A program made the position numbers and the translations under genes. Positions 24,344 to 35,950 of a stretch of DNA of 64,000 nt are shown here, piece after piece. Location: the NCBI RefSeq assembly GCF_937616625.2, contig NC_065574.1, forward strand, positions 25,794,501-25,858,500, in the 5' to 3' direction. Position 1 is the first letter of the stretch. Every line of letters starts with the position of its first letter. A model generated the notes under the pieces. The model searched no databases and was not told where the DNA came from. It saw nothing but the letters and a program-made list of their open reading frames with translations. Source of the stretch: Mercurialis annua (taxonomy: Eukaryota; Streptophyta; Magnoliopsida; Malpighiales; Euphorbiaceae).

Positions 24344-25710
24344 GGCTTAATCACCAAAAAATGCCAAAACTATACGTTTTGTGTCAATTATAGCCAAACC
24401 TTTAAAAGTCACCAGATTTAGCCAAACCTTATATGTTCTGTTTCTTTTTTAGCCATTTTTGAATCGAACCGGTTTTTCTGACGCCGTGTCGTCCACGTCA
24501 CCGCCAACTAAGCAATTGGTTGGCATGACAGCTGAAATATTTAAATAAGATTTGGCTATAACTGACAAAAAAAAAATAGGTTTGATATTTTTAGGTGAAT
24601 AAACCTAATTTTAAATTCAAATCAATTTTTAAATTTAATAATTAGTAAATTAATTATCATTTATAAAATTTATATATATCCTATTTAATATTAATTAAAA
24701 TTAATTTTTAATTTTTTCATTAAACCTAATTAAATCTAATAAATTTATATTATAATATATTTTAATGAATATGTAATTAAAAAAATAAATTGATGTATTA
24801 CTTAATAATTAATGTTGAATTAAATTTGGGGAAAGTGTTTAATGTTCATGATGATTTTGAACTTGATTTATTATTTTTAATGTTGTTGAGATCTTACTAT
24901 GACTGAGTTTAGGTAATAAATAAAATAGTTATGTGTAAATTAAGATAAGTTATTGGCTATGCCGAGTAAAATGACATATGCGTTTATGCTAATAAACATC
25001 ATAATATATATTGATTACAGCACAATGAGCTTCACTTTTTAAAGAAAACAAATGAGAAAAAAATTATACTCGTCCTTTAAATAAGCAGTCTATTAAGTGA
25101 TTATTTTTATGTTTATGTGTGTATAGTTGAATTATGAACACTGTCGTATATTTTGTGTGTATATTACTGTCAGACGAACAATTGGTTTTCAAACGGCGGC
25201 GGTGTCAACGAACCAACGACTGAAACTTAAAAATAAATAAATTTTAAGATGAATATGACATTTTTTGTTTTTAATAGAATTTAAATTAATTGTATATCCA
25301 TCAAATATGTAAAAATAATTTATTAGAATTAATAAAATTTAGTAAAAAAATAGATTAATTTTTATTAGCGTTAAATAAAAATACTATTTATTAAATATAT
25401 TTGAATTTTATTATAATATAATTAACCATTTAATTATTTAATTTTAAAATTAGTTTTATTCACCAGTACCAAAACTATGTATTTTGTGTCAGTTATAGCC
25501 AAACCTTATTTAAATATTTCAGCTTCCATGCCAGCCAATTGCTTAGTTTGCGGTGATGTGGACGACAAGGTGTCAGAAAAACCGGTTCGATTCAAAAATG
25601 GCTAAAAAAGAAACAGAACATATAAGGTTTGGCTAAATCTGGTGATTTTTAAAGGTTTGACTATAATTGACACAAAACGTATAGGTTTGGTATTTTTTGG
25701 TGATTAAGCC
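24344..25710. mobile_element. Non-autonomous Mutator-like element with ~265-bp terminal inverted repeats
   Basis: Left arm 24344-24608 and right arm 25450-25710 are inverted repeats, about 90% or more alike by eye. They begin GGCTTAATCACCAAAAAAT and end with its complement. The element is flanked by a perfect 9-bp duplication TAATTCATT (24335-24343 and 25711-25719), the size made by Mutator-family transposases. The 840-bp interior is AT-rich with no transposase or other coding region. It is nested in the repeat tract of the composite CACTA insertion. Confidence 0.9.
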
Positions 25711-25719
25711 TAATTCATT

Positions 25720-26769
25720 TTAATATTTTAATATTTAAAAATACAAAATAGTAAACCGTTAGTAAATCGATAGTAAACCGTAATAGCAAACTAAAAATAA
25801 ATAAAAAGTGAATTGATAGTAAATTAATGGTAAATTAAGTAAAATATTTTATTGTAGCTTTATAATTCGTAAAATAAATTAATAGTAAAGTTTTTTTTAA
25901 AAAGTAAATTGATAGTAGGCTAATAGTAAACTAAAAGTAAATAAATTAAAAATAATTTTATAATTAAGTAATAATTCATTTTAATATTTTATAATTTAAA
26001 AATAAAAGAATAGTAATTTGGTTTTTAAGTAAATTGATAGTTGACTGTTAATAAACTCTTAGTGAACTTATAGTAAACTAAGTAATAATTCATTTTAATA
26101 TTTTATAATTTAAAAATAAAAAAATAGTAATTTGGTTTTTAAGTAAACCGATAGTTGGCAGCTAGTAAACTCTTAGTGAACTTATAGTAAACTGTTAGTA
26201 AATAGTAAATTAAACTAATTTACTAACATATTATAATTTAAAAATAAACAATACTAAATTGGTTTTTTAAATAAACCGACAGCAGTCCATTAGTAAATTG
26301 TTAGTAAACGTATAGTAAAACCTATCTTTGATGTGTCAAAGTAAACTCTTTACCTATGGTAAATCTGTAAATCCGTGGTATTTTTTTAAATTCATGGTAA
26401 ATATTTTACAAACTTATTTTTACACTATAATAAATTTTATAATGGTTTATTTCGTCGAAATAAACTCATGATAAATCTATGGTAGTTATTTTGAAGTTAA
26501 CTTCTGGTAAATTTATAGTAAATTAAATTTGAAAGATTAAAATTATTAAACTGAATTTATACATGTAATTTTATTTATTATAGCTTTATAATTTTTAAAA
26601 CAAACTAATTAGTTAACTGCTAGTAGGCTGTTAGTAAATTGATAGTAGATCAATAGTTAACTACCTATTAGTTAACTAACAGTAGACCGTTAGTAAATTA
26701 ATAATAGACCTTAAGTTAATTACCTATTAATTAACTGATAGTAGATCGTAAATTATTTGTGTTCTGTAG
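25720..26769. repeat. Degenerate GTTAGTAAA/GATAGTAAAC short-repeat tract
   Basis: About 1 kb of imperfect tandem motifs of the form AGTAAACCGTTAGTAAAT and TAAATTGATAGTAAACT. A nearly repeated segment of about 95 bp occurs at about 25970-26065 and 26080-26175. Before insertion of the Mutator-like element it was continuous with 24091-24334. No gene visible. Confidence 0.6.
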
Positions 26770-27960
26770 CTTATGATAACGCGTTTGGAGGAGATCAAGC
26801 AACAGATGAAAGGTACTGTGATGGAAGATACTATTAATACAAAAATGGGTTGCCATTTACAATAATGGTAACAATTGAGTGTGTGAATGTTGAATTATAT
26901 ACACTTTACAGAGCTGCTACTTTGAAAGGGATGAATGGACGTATTATGCTATCGTTGATTTTCTTCTTTTTCATGCTCCTTTCATATTTTCCAGATCTTT
27001 CTCTACTCTTTCCTAATTATTTCAATAATTTTCCAAGTGGCTATGGTAAGCATTCAATCAAAACTCAAAACCCAATATTTCGTTTTTTATATTGCAGATC
27101 AAAAGTGCTTCCTCCATTGGAATTTTTTATCCTCTGTCAAATTGTTTTTCTTGGCCTTCTTGGATAATAATCACTTCTTGGATTCGATTATCTTAAACGT
27201 ACGGCGACAGATCATTAATTTTAGAATACCTAGTAGCCTTCCATCGCTGTCAAGCGGACTCATCATCTTATTCTTCCTCCCCTTCATCAATTTCATCTTC
27301 CTCGGATTCATTTTCTTCGAATTTTATATCCACTCCTCCCGACACAACCTATTCAAGAATCTTAAGAAGAATTTGTATCTCAGTCTCTTCTCATCCACAA
27401 CGAGCGCGGTGGACCGGAAATAGAACAGTGCCGCCGTCTTCGCTCAACAATTTTACGAGTAACTGATTACTTAACCTCAACAAACCGCCATATCCATCAA
27501 TAAATGAAAATCTTCAGTGTAGATATTTGATTTTGGCTGAGATTTGTAGAATGATTTTAACAAATCGTTTTCTCAACTTAAAAGATATATTTCTACAACT
27601 AAAATGGGTGAAATCGTATTTGTGCAATAAATTTTGTTGGGTGGTGCTCTTGAGATTATTTTACTATTTTATGGGTATTTGTCTAAAAAGCTCTAAAGTT
27701 ATTTGTGAACATCAAGCTCAATTCTATTTAGTTTTACATATAAAGCATACATGATTCAAGTTGTGTACTATTTTGTCCTGATATTGTAGTCTTTTGGCAA
27801 ATCTTTCGAAATTTAGCGAATTTCCGCAAAATAGTGAATTCTCAATAGTTATATTCAAAGGAAGGTGTTCAATTCAGTTTTTCAGTTCGGTTCCATTTTA
27901 GAAGTAGAAAAAGTTCAATTCAGTTTTTGGTATTACACTAAACCGTAAAATCAAACTAAA
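26770..27960. other. Mostly non-coding stretch with two short coding-like fragments
   Basis: After a TCTGTAG acceptor at about 26769, the plus strand reads ITRLEEIKQQMKGTVMEDT, a plausible coiled-coil exon of about 85 bp. On the minus strand about 27170-27330 reads an acidic tract (FEENESEEDEIDEGEEE) with stops. Neither is assigned. The rest, including 27430-27960, is AT-rich with no supported gene. Confidence 0.35.
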
Positions 27961-27981
27961 CCAAAGGAATCAATTGAATGT

Positions 27982-28069
27982 TTCTCGACGAGTTTTCATA
28001 ATTCCATACGTTCAAACTCGATGTGTGGCTAATATCTCGACGAGTTTTCATCAACACATCGAGTTTCTG
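27982..28069. repeat. CTCGA repeat cluster C
   Basis: Two copies of CTCGACGAGTTTTCAT and two of ACTCGATGTG/ACATCGAGTTTC lie within 88 bp, just downstream of the TnpD stop. With cluster D it brackets the TnpD gene. Confidence 0.5.
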
Positions 28070-28245
28070 CTATCCAGTTTTCCACAAACTTCATGTTGGG
28101 CTGCAATTTCAATCATTCAAGGCAATATCAAAATGCTACAATCTACATTCAAGGCAATATAAAAAAGCACCTCTCAGTAAAATTCATACTTCCAAACAAG
28201 CTACAAGAAGCCAAAAAAAGTTCAATAAGCGGTAAATTTCAGTCA

Positions 28246-31200
28246 CTAATCATCTTCTTTGTCTTCATTTTCATTGTCATTTGAGTCTTCAAGTACATCA
28301 GTGTCGACATCATCATAATTGATCGTAGTATCATCCTCCTCATCTGTAAAATAAATCGGGTTTGAGTTTTGAACTTGAGACATTTGACCAACATCAACTT
28401 CATCCAGTTATACATCTATAGGGTGCAAGAGTTCTAAATTTTCACCACCAACTTGATCGACTTCATGAATATTATCGGCCTCGTACTTCTGATAGGGCTC
28501 ATCATTCAATATTGAATCTTCATTCCACACTTTTTCCTTTTCTGGCACATCAAATATACTACTGGGAAATGATTTTTGCACAATTTTCCAATGACCTCCA
28601 TTTTTCATATCGCTGACATAAAAAACCTGATGTACTTGAGAACTCAACACGAAAGAATCATCTTTATACCATTTATTGCTCACATTAACATAAACTAAGT
28701 TGCCATCTGTTTTAATTCCATTTTTCTCGCCAACATCCCACCAATCACATTTAAACAAAAAAACATGATTCCCATTAACATATTGGAGATCAATGATATC
28801 TGTTAGCACACCATAAAACTCGATTTCTTTCGACTTGTGCTCTCCCGTAACTGAAACTCCATTATTTTGAGTCCGACGAAAATTATCACGCTCAACTGAG
28901 TGAAACCTAACTACATTGACAATTAGCCCACTATACCTAGCAATGTGTATATCAGGACCTAATCCCAACACATATATATGATCTGTTGCTGCAACCAAGC
29001 CAGTAGCACGTAGGCGTCCAACCTGAAAATAAGTTTAATGGTGAAATTAGAAGCGTAATTCAATATTTAGTACTTTTATAGCATAATACTTACACACTCC
29101 TTGAACCAACTGGCAAATCCTGCCTGGTGTCTTTTTTGCACATCCATAACACTTTCCTTTTGTATTTCTTTAATGTGAATCCTGCAGAACTATTATAAAA
29201 TTAGATAAAAAGTGTAAAATAAAGCTATTTTGAAACTCTAAAGTCTTTGTTTTTTCAAAATAAAATAACTTACTTCAGATATTCATCCACATCCTCACAA
29301 TTGTTAAGCACATACCACTGTAATTTTTTAAAATAAGAATGGGATAACGTTTTATATTTTGTAGCTCCTAAAGGTCTTGCATTGTTTGAAAATATGGAAA
29401 ATCTATTTTCCACTCCTATTTGCACAAGAAAATTATTTCTCTCAACGTGATTATATATTGTCTCAACCCCATGAAAATACAGTGAACAAAAGTTCAAACA
29501 TTCTTTAGTGATATACGCTTCAGCAATTGAACCCTCCGGTCGAGCTAAATTACGTACATAATTTTTCAAAGTACGTAAGAACGTGCACAACAAATTTGTT
29601 GTAAATGTGAATAAACCATATAGTTATATAAAAAAATAGTTAAAACTGCAGCAAGAAAACGAAAAATAAAATTTCCTTATCAACTAACCTCTCAATAAAG
29701 TACATCCACCTATAGTGAACAGGGCCTCCTAATTCTACTTCACGTGGCAGATGAATTGCCAAATGCATCATTACCACGAAAAAAGATGGAGGATATATCT
29801 TCTCAAGTTTACATATTATCAAAATGATATCGCTCTACAACTTTTTAACTTAAGGTCTTCGAACATAGCTCCTTAAAGAAAGAGCTCAACTCTGATAATG
29901 CAGTGTAAACCTCACTACGCAAAGACCCACAAATTGATGCTGGAAGTAACCGTTGCAAGAATATATGATAATCATGGCTTTTCATCCCCATAACTTTGCA
30001 GTCCTGAACACTTACACATCGAGAAAGATTTGAAGCATATCCGTCTGGCAACCGGATTGACTGCAATCATTCGCAAAACTTTCTCCTTTCAAGCTTCGGT
30101 AATGTATAACAAGCAAGTGGCATAAGAAATTTATTTCCCTTTTGCTGTAAATTTAACTCTTTTCTTATACCCATTGCTTCTAAATCCATTCGAACCTTAA
30201 TGTTATCCTTAGATTTTCCATCAATATTCATCAACGTACCCAATATATTTTCAAATATATTCTTCTCAATATGCATTACATCTAAATTATGACGTAATTT
30301 TAATGTTTTTCAGTAAGGCAATTCAAAGAATATACTTCTCTTTGTCCAATTGAGCTCTTCAGGACCACGTGCACGCTTTTTTTGGTTAGATGTCTTCCCA
30401 AAAACCAGGTCTTTAAGAAGCAAATCTAATTGCCTTAGAACTTCATCTTCTGACAACTCTTCAGGCTTTGACCCGTGCTCTGGTTTGCCTTCAAATTTTC
30501 TGCTCTTTCTCCAAGAATATTGGGCATGTAAATATCTCCGATGACCCATGTAACATTGCTTCACTCCATTTTTTATTGTTAGCGAACACGTCCACTTATT
30601 ACACACAGGACATGCCAATTTTCCTTTTGTGCTCCATCCAGATAACATTCCATATGCTGGAGAGTCATTTATTGTCCATAATAATGCAGCATGTAATTGA
30701 AAATTCTTTCCGCTATATGCAGCATATATTGTCACACCGGTCTCCCATAACTTTTTTAAGTCATCAATTAATGGCCTTAAATATACATCGATATTATTTC
30801 CAGGAGATTCCTTCCTAGGAATAAGCAAAGATAACATCAAAAAGTTCTCCTTCATTCATTTCCATGATGGTAAGTTATATGGCGTAACAATCACCGGCCA
30901 CATGCTATAACTCGTGCTCATATTTCCAAAAGGGTTAAATCCATCACTAGCAAGCCCAAGTCGCACGTTACGAGCATCTTTGCCAAACCAAGCATATTTC
31001 TGGTTAAAATCTTTCCATTCCGTAGCATCAGCTGGATGTCTAATCGTATCATCATCTACACATTTCTCCTTATGTCACCTCATATTTTCACCAATATCTT
31101 TAGACATAAATAACCTCTGAAGTCTAGGTACTAAAGGGAAGTGTCTAAGACCTTTTTGAGCAGCCTTCTTGTGTTTTCCGAAACCTAATTTCCATATAGG

Positions 31201-32070
31201 GGCCTTACAAGTTGGACACGTATCAAGATTTTCACTTTCCTTCCAAAATAGCACACAATCATTTACACAAGCATCAATAGTTACGTAACCGAGTCCTAAA
31301 TCACGCATCAATTTTTAACCTCATAACTTGAGCTTGCAAGGTTTTCTCCTTTCGAGAGTGCATCCTTGAACAACTCCAAATTTGAAAAAAAATGACTTAT
31401 TACTAGAATTTGTGAGTGCTTGATATTAATCATATTAAGAAGAAACAAGATCTTTGAATATTTTTGACTTCCAGGATATAGTTCACAAATGAAAATCATT
31501 CCACAATTTAGCAAATTTTGCTACTTCTCCTTCTATCATGTCATTATCTTGATTGGCAAGTTTGTCTTCCATGTTGGTGTCCATAAAAGTTGAATTACAC
31601 ATATCATCTAACATTTCTGAAACATCATTTCCACTATTCTCCAATTCATTGTCGCAATTAATAGAGCCATCAAAACTATCACGAGGTTCTCACCATAGTG
31701 CACCCAGTTTGTGTAGTTTTCACTAATTCCATATTGATATAGATCCATTTTGACTTCTTGCAATGGCTTCAAATAAATATTGATACAATTCTTGCATGAC
31801 ATCGAACTCTGCCATTTGAATCAGTAAAGTCTTTTGCAATATTCAAAAAAAAATTGACCCCTTGAATATAGCATGAACTAAATCGGTACGACTTCATCCA
31901 ACTTTTGTCTGATGGCGTCCCTTTAATTCCAAAATAATATATTAGGCAACATCAATATTTGGTACAAATCTATCGATTTAAAATATAATTAAAACTTACC
32001 CATTACAAACAAGATATCGTTAGCTATTTTAAACTTATCTCCAATTGCTTTCCCTGAACTACCTTCGGTT
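28246..32070 (-). pseudogene. CACTA TnpD-like transposase remnant
   Basis: Homologous pieces occur in family order on the minus strand. First is a Transpos_assoc N-terminus (DKSWM..., 31905-31720, with YTNWVHYGE). Then come a CxxC segment (LDTCPTCKAPIW, 31311-31075), the Transposase_21 core (30855-30310: AALLWTINDSPAYGMLSGWS, LACPVCNKW), MHIEKNIFENILG (30276-30067), DUF4218 (29822-29270: PPSFFVVMMHLAIHLPREVE, RPEGSIAEAYI) and DUF4216 (28998-28410). An acidic tail ends at 28246. Lesions include an apparent one-base loss in the N-terminal zinc-binding motif near 31800, several frame changes, and an in-frame TAA at 28408-28410 after which the tail continues. An upstream exon near 32000-32070 ends in a GTAAGT donor. 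TnpD proteins are the catalytic transposases of CACTA elements. Confidence 0.88.
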
Positions 32071-32212
32071 CTGAAACAAGACTAACATTTGTTTAGGGTT
32101 ACTGTAAAAAGAAGAGGACCCTCTCTAATGAGCTATTATTAGCCAGAAATTCTGTTTAAACTTGCATAGGTTATTATACTTTAGAAATTTCATGCCATTT
32201 CAGTTATAAACA

Positions 32213-32480
32213 TACTCGAGGTAAGGCTATATAAGCGACGACTTTTACACGTTACTCGAGTTTATGCGTCTCTTGCAATGTTAAAACTCGATGTCATGCT
32301 TAAGACTCGACGCGTTACATCCTTAACTTGAATTTTTTTATCTCTGTTTAAGCACAAACTTGATGTAAGTCTTAATACTCGACGAAATGGAAGCATAACC
32401 TCGAGTTCTTGTTTTCACTGAGATAACAAACTCGATAATAGGTGATAATTCGTCGAGTTTGAAGCCCTACCTCGAGTTTG
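32213..32480. repeat. CTCGA repeat cluster D upstream of TnpD
   Basis: About nine CTCGA-core motifs lie in 270 bp: ACTCGAGGTAAGG, TTACTCGAGTTTATG, AAACTCGATGTC, ACTCGACG, CCTCGAGTTC, TTCGTCGAGTTTG. It starts about 140 bp upstream of the first TnpD exon seen. In En/Spm the TnpA protein binds clustered short motifs near the ends and promoter; this cluster may be the equivalent (inference). Confidence 0.55.
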
Positions 32481-32549
32481 TACGAATCAGTTGAAAATTT
32501 AAATTATCAATTGAACAAATAAGCAATTTGAATGTGAAATTAATCCTAC

Positions 32550-34336
32550 ATTAATTAATTTTGTCTTTTTTCTTAAGTTAAAAAAATACATGGACAAATA
32601 AGCAGCAACAAACACAGAATTGATGAAAGTGCGGCGGCGGGAGAAGTACAACAATGGAATTGATGCGGTAGTGTGGTGTCAATATTCAGCAATAAATATT
32701 TTTCCTAATGAAGAGTGCTTTGATAAGATAAGAAGTTAACCTAATTTGGATATTTGAATCTTAATTGTCACATACCTTTTTTTATCAAAATAAAATATAA
32801 TTTCATAACCCATTTAATCCTGTTATCATTATTTTTTTTCAATTGCATAATGACAAAACATTTATTAATCACAATATCATTTAATTTCGCTTAATTGCTG
32901 GAAAAATAAATTATTACCAATAGTTTTACATATTATGATAAAATTTATTTTATCATAATAAATGTATTTTTAATATACAGTGACAAAACGGTTTTTGTCA
33001 AAACCCTTTGTCACACCAAACATAATTAATTTTTATAGTGACTAAAATATTTGACACAATATTTAATTATCACAACATTATATAATTGTAATTAATTGCT
33101 GCAAAATAAAATTTGTCACAAAACTCTTTTAATATTATGCTAAAATTTATTTTATCATTATAACTGTATATATTTTCTTCTTTACCATTTATTTTCTGCA
33201 ATTCGTTTTTCTTTCTTTATTTTGGGTGTATTTTGTGTTTCATAAGGTTGACATATGGTCGAAAAAAGGTTCATTTACGGTTATTATAACTGTATTTTAA
33301 AATACAGGCACAAAACATTTCTTTTGGCAAAATACTTTGTCACAAAAATATATTTACTTTTTTTTATAGTGACAAATAAATATGACACAATAAACTATAG
33401 TATAAAAATTATTTTTTGAGTTATTCTTTACCATATACTTTCTGCAATTCCTTTTTCTTTCTCTATTTTGTGTTTATTTTGTGTTTCATAAGGTTAACAT
33501 AAGATTTATATAAGGTTCATTTTGAATCATTTTGGCAAAATATTTTGTCACAAAAACATATTTACTTTTTTTATTGACAAATAAATTTGACACAATAAAC
33601 AGTAGTGGAAAGAGTATTTTTGAATTATTTTTTAACATATATGTTTTCTGCAATTCCTTTTTCATTCTTTATTTTGTGTTTATTTTGTGTTTCATAAGGT
33701 TGACATTAGGTTCATATTCAGTCGTTATAACTGTATTTTTAAAATACGGGAATAAAATATTTGTTTTGGCAAAATACTTTGTCACAAAAACATATTTACT
33801 TTCTTTACAGTGACGAAAAAATTTGACACAATATTAATTTATTACAATATCATTTAATTTCACATAATTGCTGCAAAAATAAATTTGTCACAACATTTTT
33901 ACAAATTATGATAAAATTCATTTTATCATCATAACTTTATTTCTAATATACAATAACAAAATGTGTTTTTTTGGCAAAATATTTTGTCACAATAAACATA
34001 ATTAATTTTTATAGTGACAAAATATATCTAATTGCTGCAAAATAAAATTTGTCACCACTTTTTTAAATATTATGATAAAATTTACTTTGTCATAATAAAA
34101 ATATTTTAAATTACGACGACAAAACATTCTTTTTGTCAAAATAGTTAGTCAAAACAAACTTAATTAAATTTTATAGTGACAAAAATTGCTGATACAATAT
34201 GTATTTGTCACAATATCATTTCATTAAACTCTCATTGTGACAAACTAATTTTTTTGTCACAATTAACCTATTTATTATGACAAAATATAGTTTGTCATAT
34301 ATTATTTTATCACAACAAGCCAAATTTTTTGTAGTG
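32550..34336. repeat. Subterminal repeat region of the truncated CACTA element
   Basis: AT-rich and non-coding. TTGTCACAA/TAGTGACAAAA motifs recur many times, and a 62-bp segment starting TTTCTGCAATTC is present three times (33193-33254, 33439-33500, 33645-33706). The region ends at the CACTA terminus TAGTG (34336). Dense short subterminal repeats are typical of CACTA ends. Confidence 0.75.
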
Positions 34337-35512
34337 AACGTTTGTAAACATTTGGATTGGTTTCGTAACGTTTTAAACTTTTGGTTTAAATCGCTAAAAA
34401 GGTGAAACGTTTGGATTGGTTTCATAACGTTTAAACGTTTGGATTAGTTTCGTAATGTTTTTAATGTTTGGCATAAATTGCTTAAAAGGTGAAACGTTTG
34501 GAGTTATTCTGTAACGTTTGTAAACGTTTGGCTTAAATCGCTAAAAATTTGAAACATTTGGTTTTGTTTCGTAACGTTTCTAAACATTTCGCTTAAATAG
34601 AAAAAAAGGTGAAATGTTTGGTTTTATTTCGTAATGTTTGGAAGAAATCGCTAAAAAAGGTTTTGTTTCGTAACGTTTGTAAACGTTTGGCTTCAATCGC
34701 TAAAAAGGTAAAACATTTGGATTTGTTTCGTAGCTTTATAAACATTTGGCTTAAATCGTTAAAAAAGTAAAACTTTTGGATTTGTTTCGTAACGTTTTAA
34801 ACGTTTACAAACGTTACAAAACAAATCCAAACGTTTCACCTTTTTAGTTATTTAAGTCAAACGTATACAAACGTTGCAAAACAAGTCCAAACGTTTCACA
34901 TTTAAGGGATTTAAGCCAAATGTTTAAAACGTTACGAAACAAATCCAAACGTTTAATACGTTATGAAACCAATCCAAACGTTTATAACGCTACGAAAAAA
35001 TCCAAACGTTTCACCTTTTTAGCGATTTAAGCCAAATGTTTACAAATATTACAAAACCAATCAAAACGTTTAAAACGTTACAAAAAAAATCAAACGTTTA
35101 ACAAGTTACGAAACAAATCCAAACGTTTCACCTTTTTAGCGATTTAAGCACGTATGTAAACGTTTGGCTTAAATCGCTAAAAATGTGAAACATTTGGATT
35201 TGTTTCGTAACGTTTTAAACATTTGGATTGGTTTCGTAATATTTTAAACGTTTGGCTTGAATCACTAAAAAGGCGAAATGTTAGGATTTTTTTCGTAACG
35301 TTTAAACGTTTGGTTTGGTTTTTTAACGTTTTAAATGTTTGTCTTAAATCGTTAAAAAGGTGAAACGTTTGGACTTGTTTCGTAACGTTTGTAAACGTTT
35401 GGCTTAAATCGCTAAAAAGGTAAAACGTTTGTATTTGTTTCGTAACGTTTTTAACGTTTGGCATCAATCGATAAAAAAGTGAAACGTTCGGATTTGCTTC
35501 GTAACGTTTGTA
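34337..35512. repeat. Modular ~60-bp satellite array, block 3
   Basis: The same modules as block 1 lie between the two CACTA insertions: forward to about 34805, reverse to 35152, forward to 35512. Its last three bases, GTA, are the target site duplicated by the right-hand CACTA element. Confidence 0.92.
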
Positions 35513-35950
35513 CACTACTAGAAAACACCTATTTACCAACAGATTTTACCGACAGATTTGATTTTGTTGGTAAATTCAATTACTACCGACGGCGTTCCAA
35601 CAGATTACTGACAAAACACGTCATAGTATTTTACCGACGGAGTTCCAACAGATTGCTTATGACTTTCAGACGGAAGTTTTTTGTGTAGCTAAATTCCCTC
35701 GGTAAATTTGGTGGAAATTGGTGAAAAAATGACGCCAATTTTACAAATGGAACTCCGACATAGTACCGACGGATTACCGACAGTTCACTACTCATCGTTG
35801 ATTCTGTCAAGAAATTAAAATAATTATAAAATTATTGACAGCTTACCGACAAAAACTTTAATTAGTATATTATTTTAAATTTTACGGACAGTTTACCGAC
35901 ATAAACTGCCGTTGGAAAACCGTCGGATTTATGTGTTCATTTAAAAAAAT
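35513..35950 (+). repeat. 5' terminal and subterminal repeats of the complete CACTA element
   Basis: Terminal CACTACTAG is followed by about ten copies of ACCGACGG/TTACCGACAG/CCAACAGATT motifs. The same vocabulary returns in opposite sense at 52080-52511. They are candidate binding sites for the element's TnpA. Confidence 0.75.

Larger units (their letters stand above)
13086..34336 (-). mobile_element. Composite, left-truncated CACTA (En/Spm) element with cargo
   Basis: The right terminus ends in TAGTG at 34336; read on the minus strand it begins CACTACAAAAAATTTGG, a typical CACTA terminal repeat. TnpD on the minus strand starts about 2.3 kb inside it, as expected for the 5' side of such an element. 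The left junction (13083-13088) has no matching terminal repeat. A CACTA pentamer occurs by chance at 13088, but the bases after it diverge, and the junction cuts an open reading frame. I therefore read it as truncated or rearranged. Contents from right to left are subterminal repeats, TnpD remnants, exon-like fragments with a nested Mutator-like element, a Ulp1-like pseudogene, an Athila-ORF1-like gene, a second TnpD fragment and a telomere-like tract. Several elements may be merged here, and internal borders are uncertain. Confidence 0.6.

Noticed and set aside
26850..27754. Hydrophobic plus-strand open frames of 75-128 codons
   Set aside because: Phe/Leu/Ile-rich composition follows from AT-rich DNA; no start context, domain or homology is recognised.
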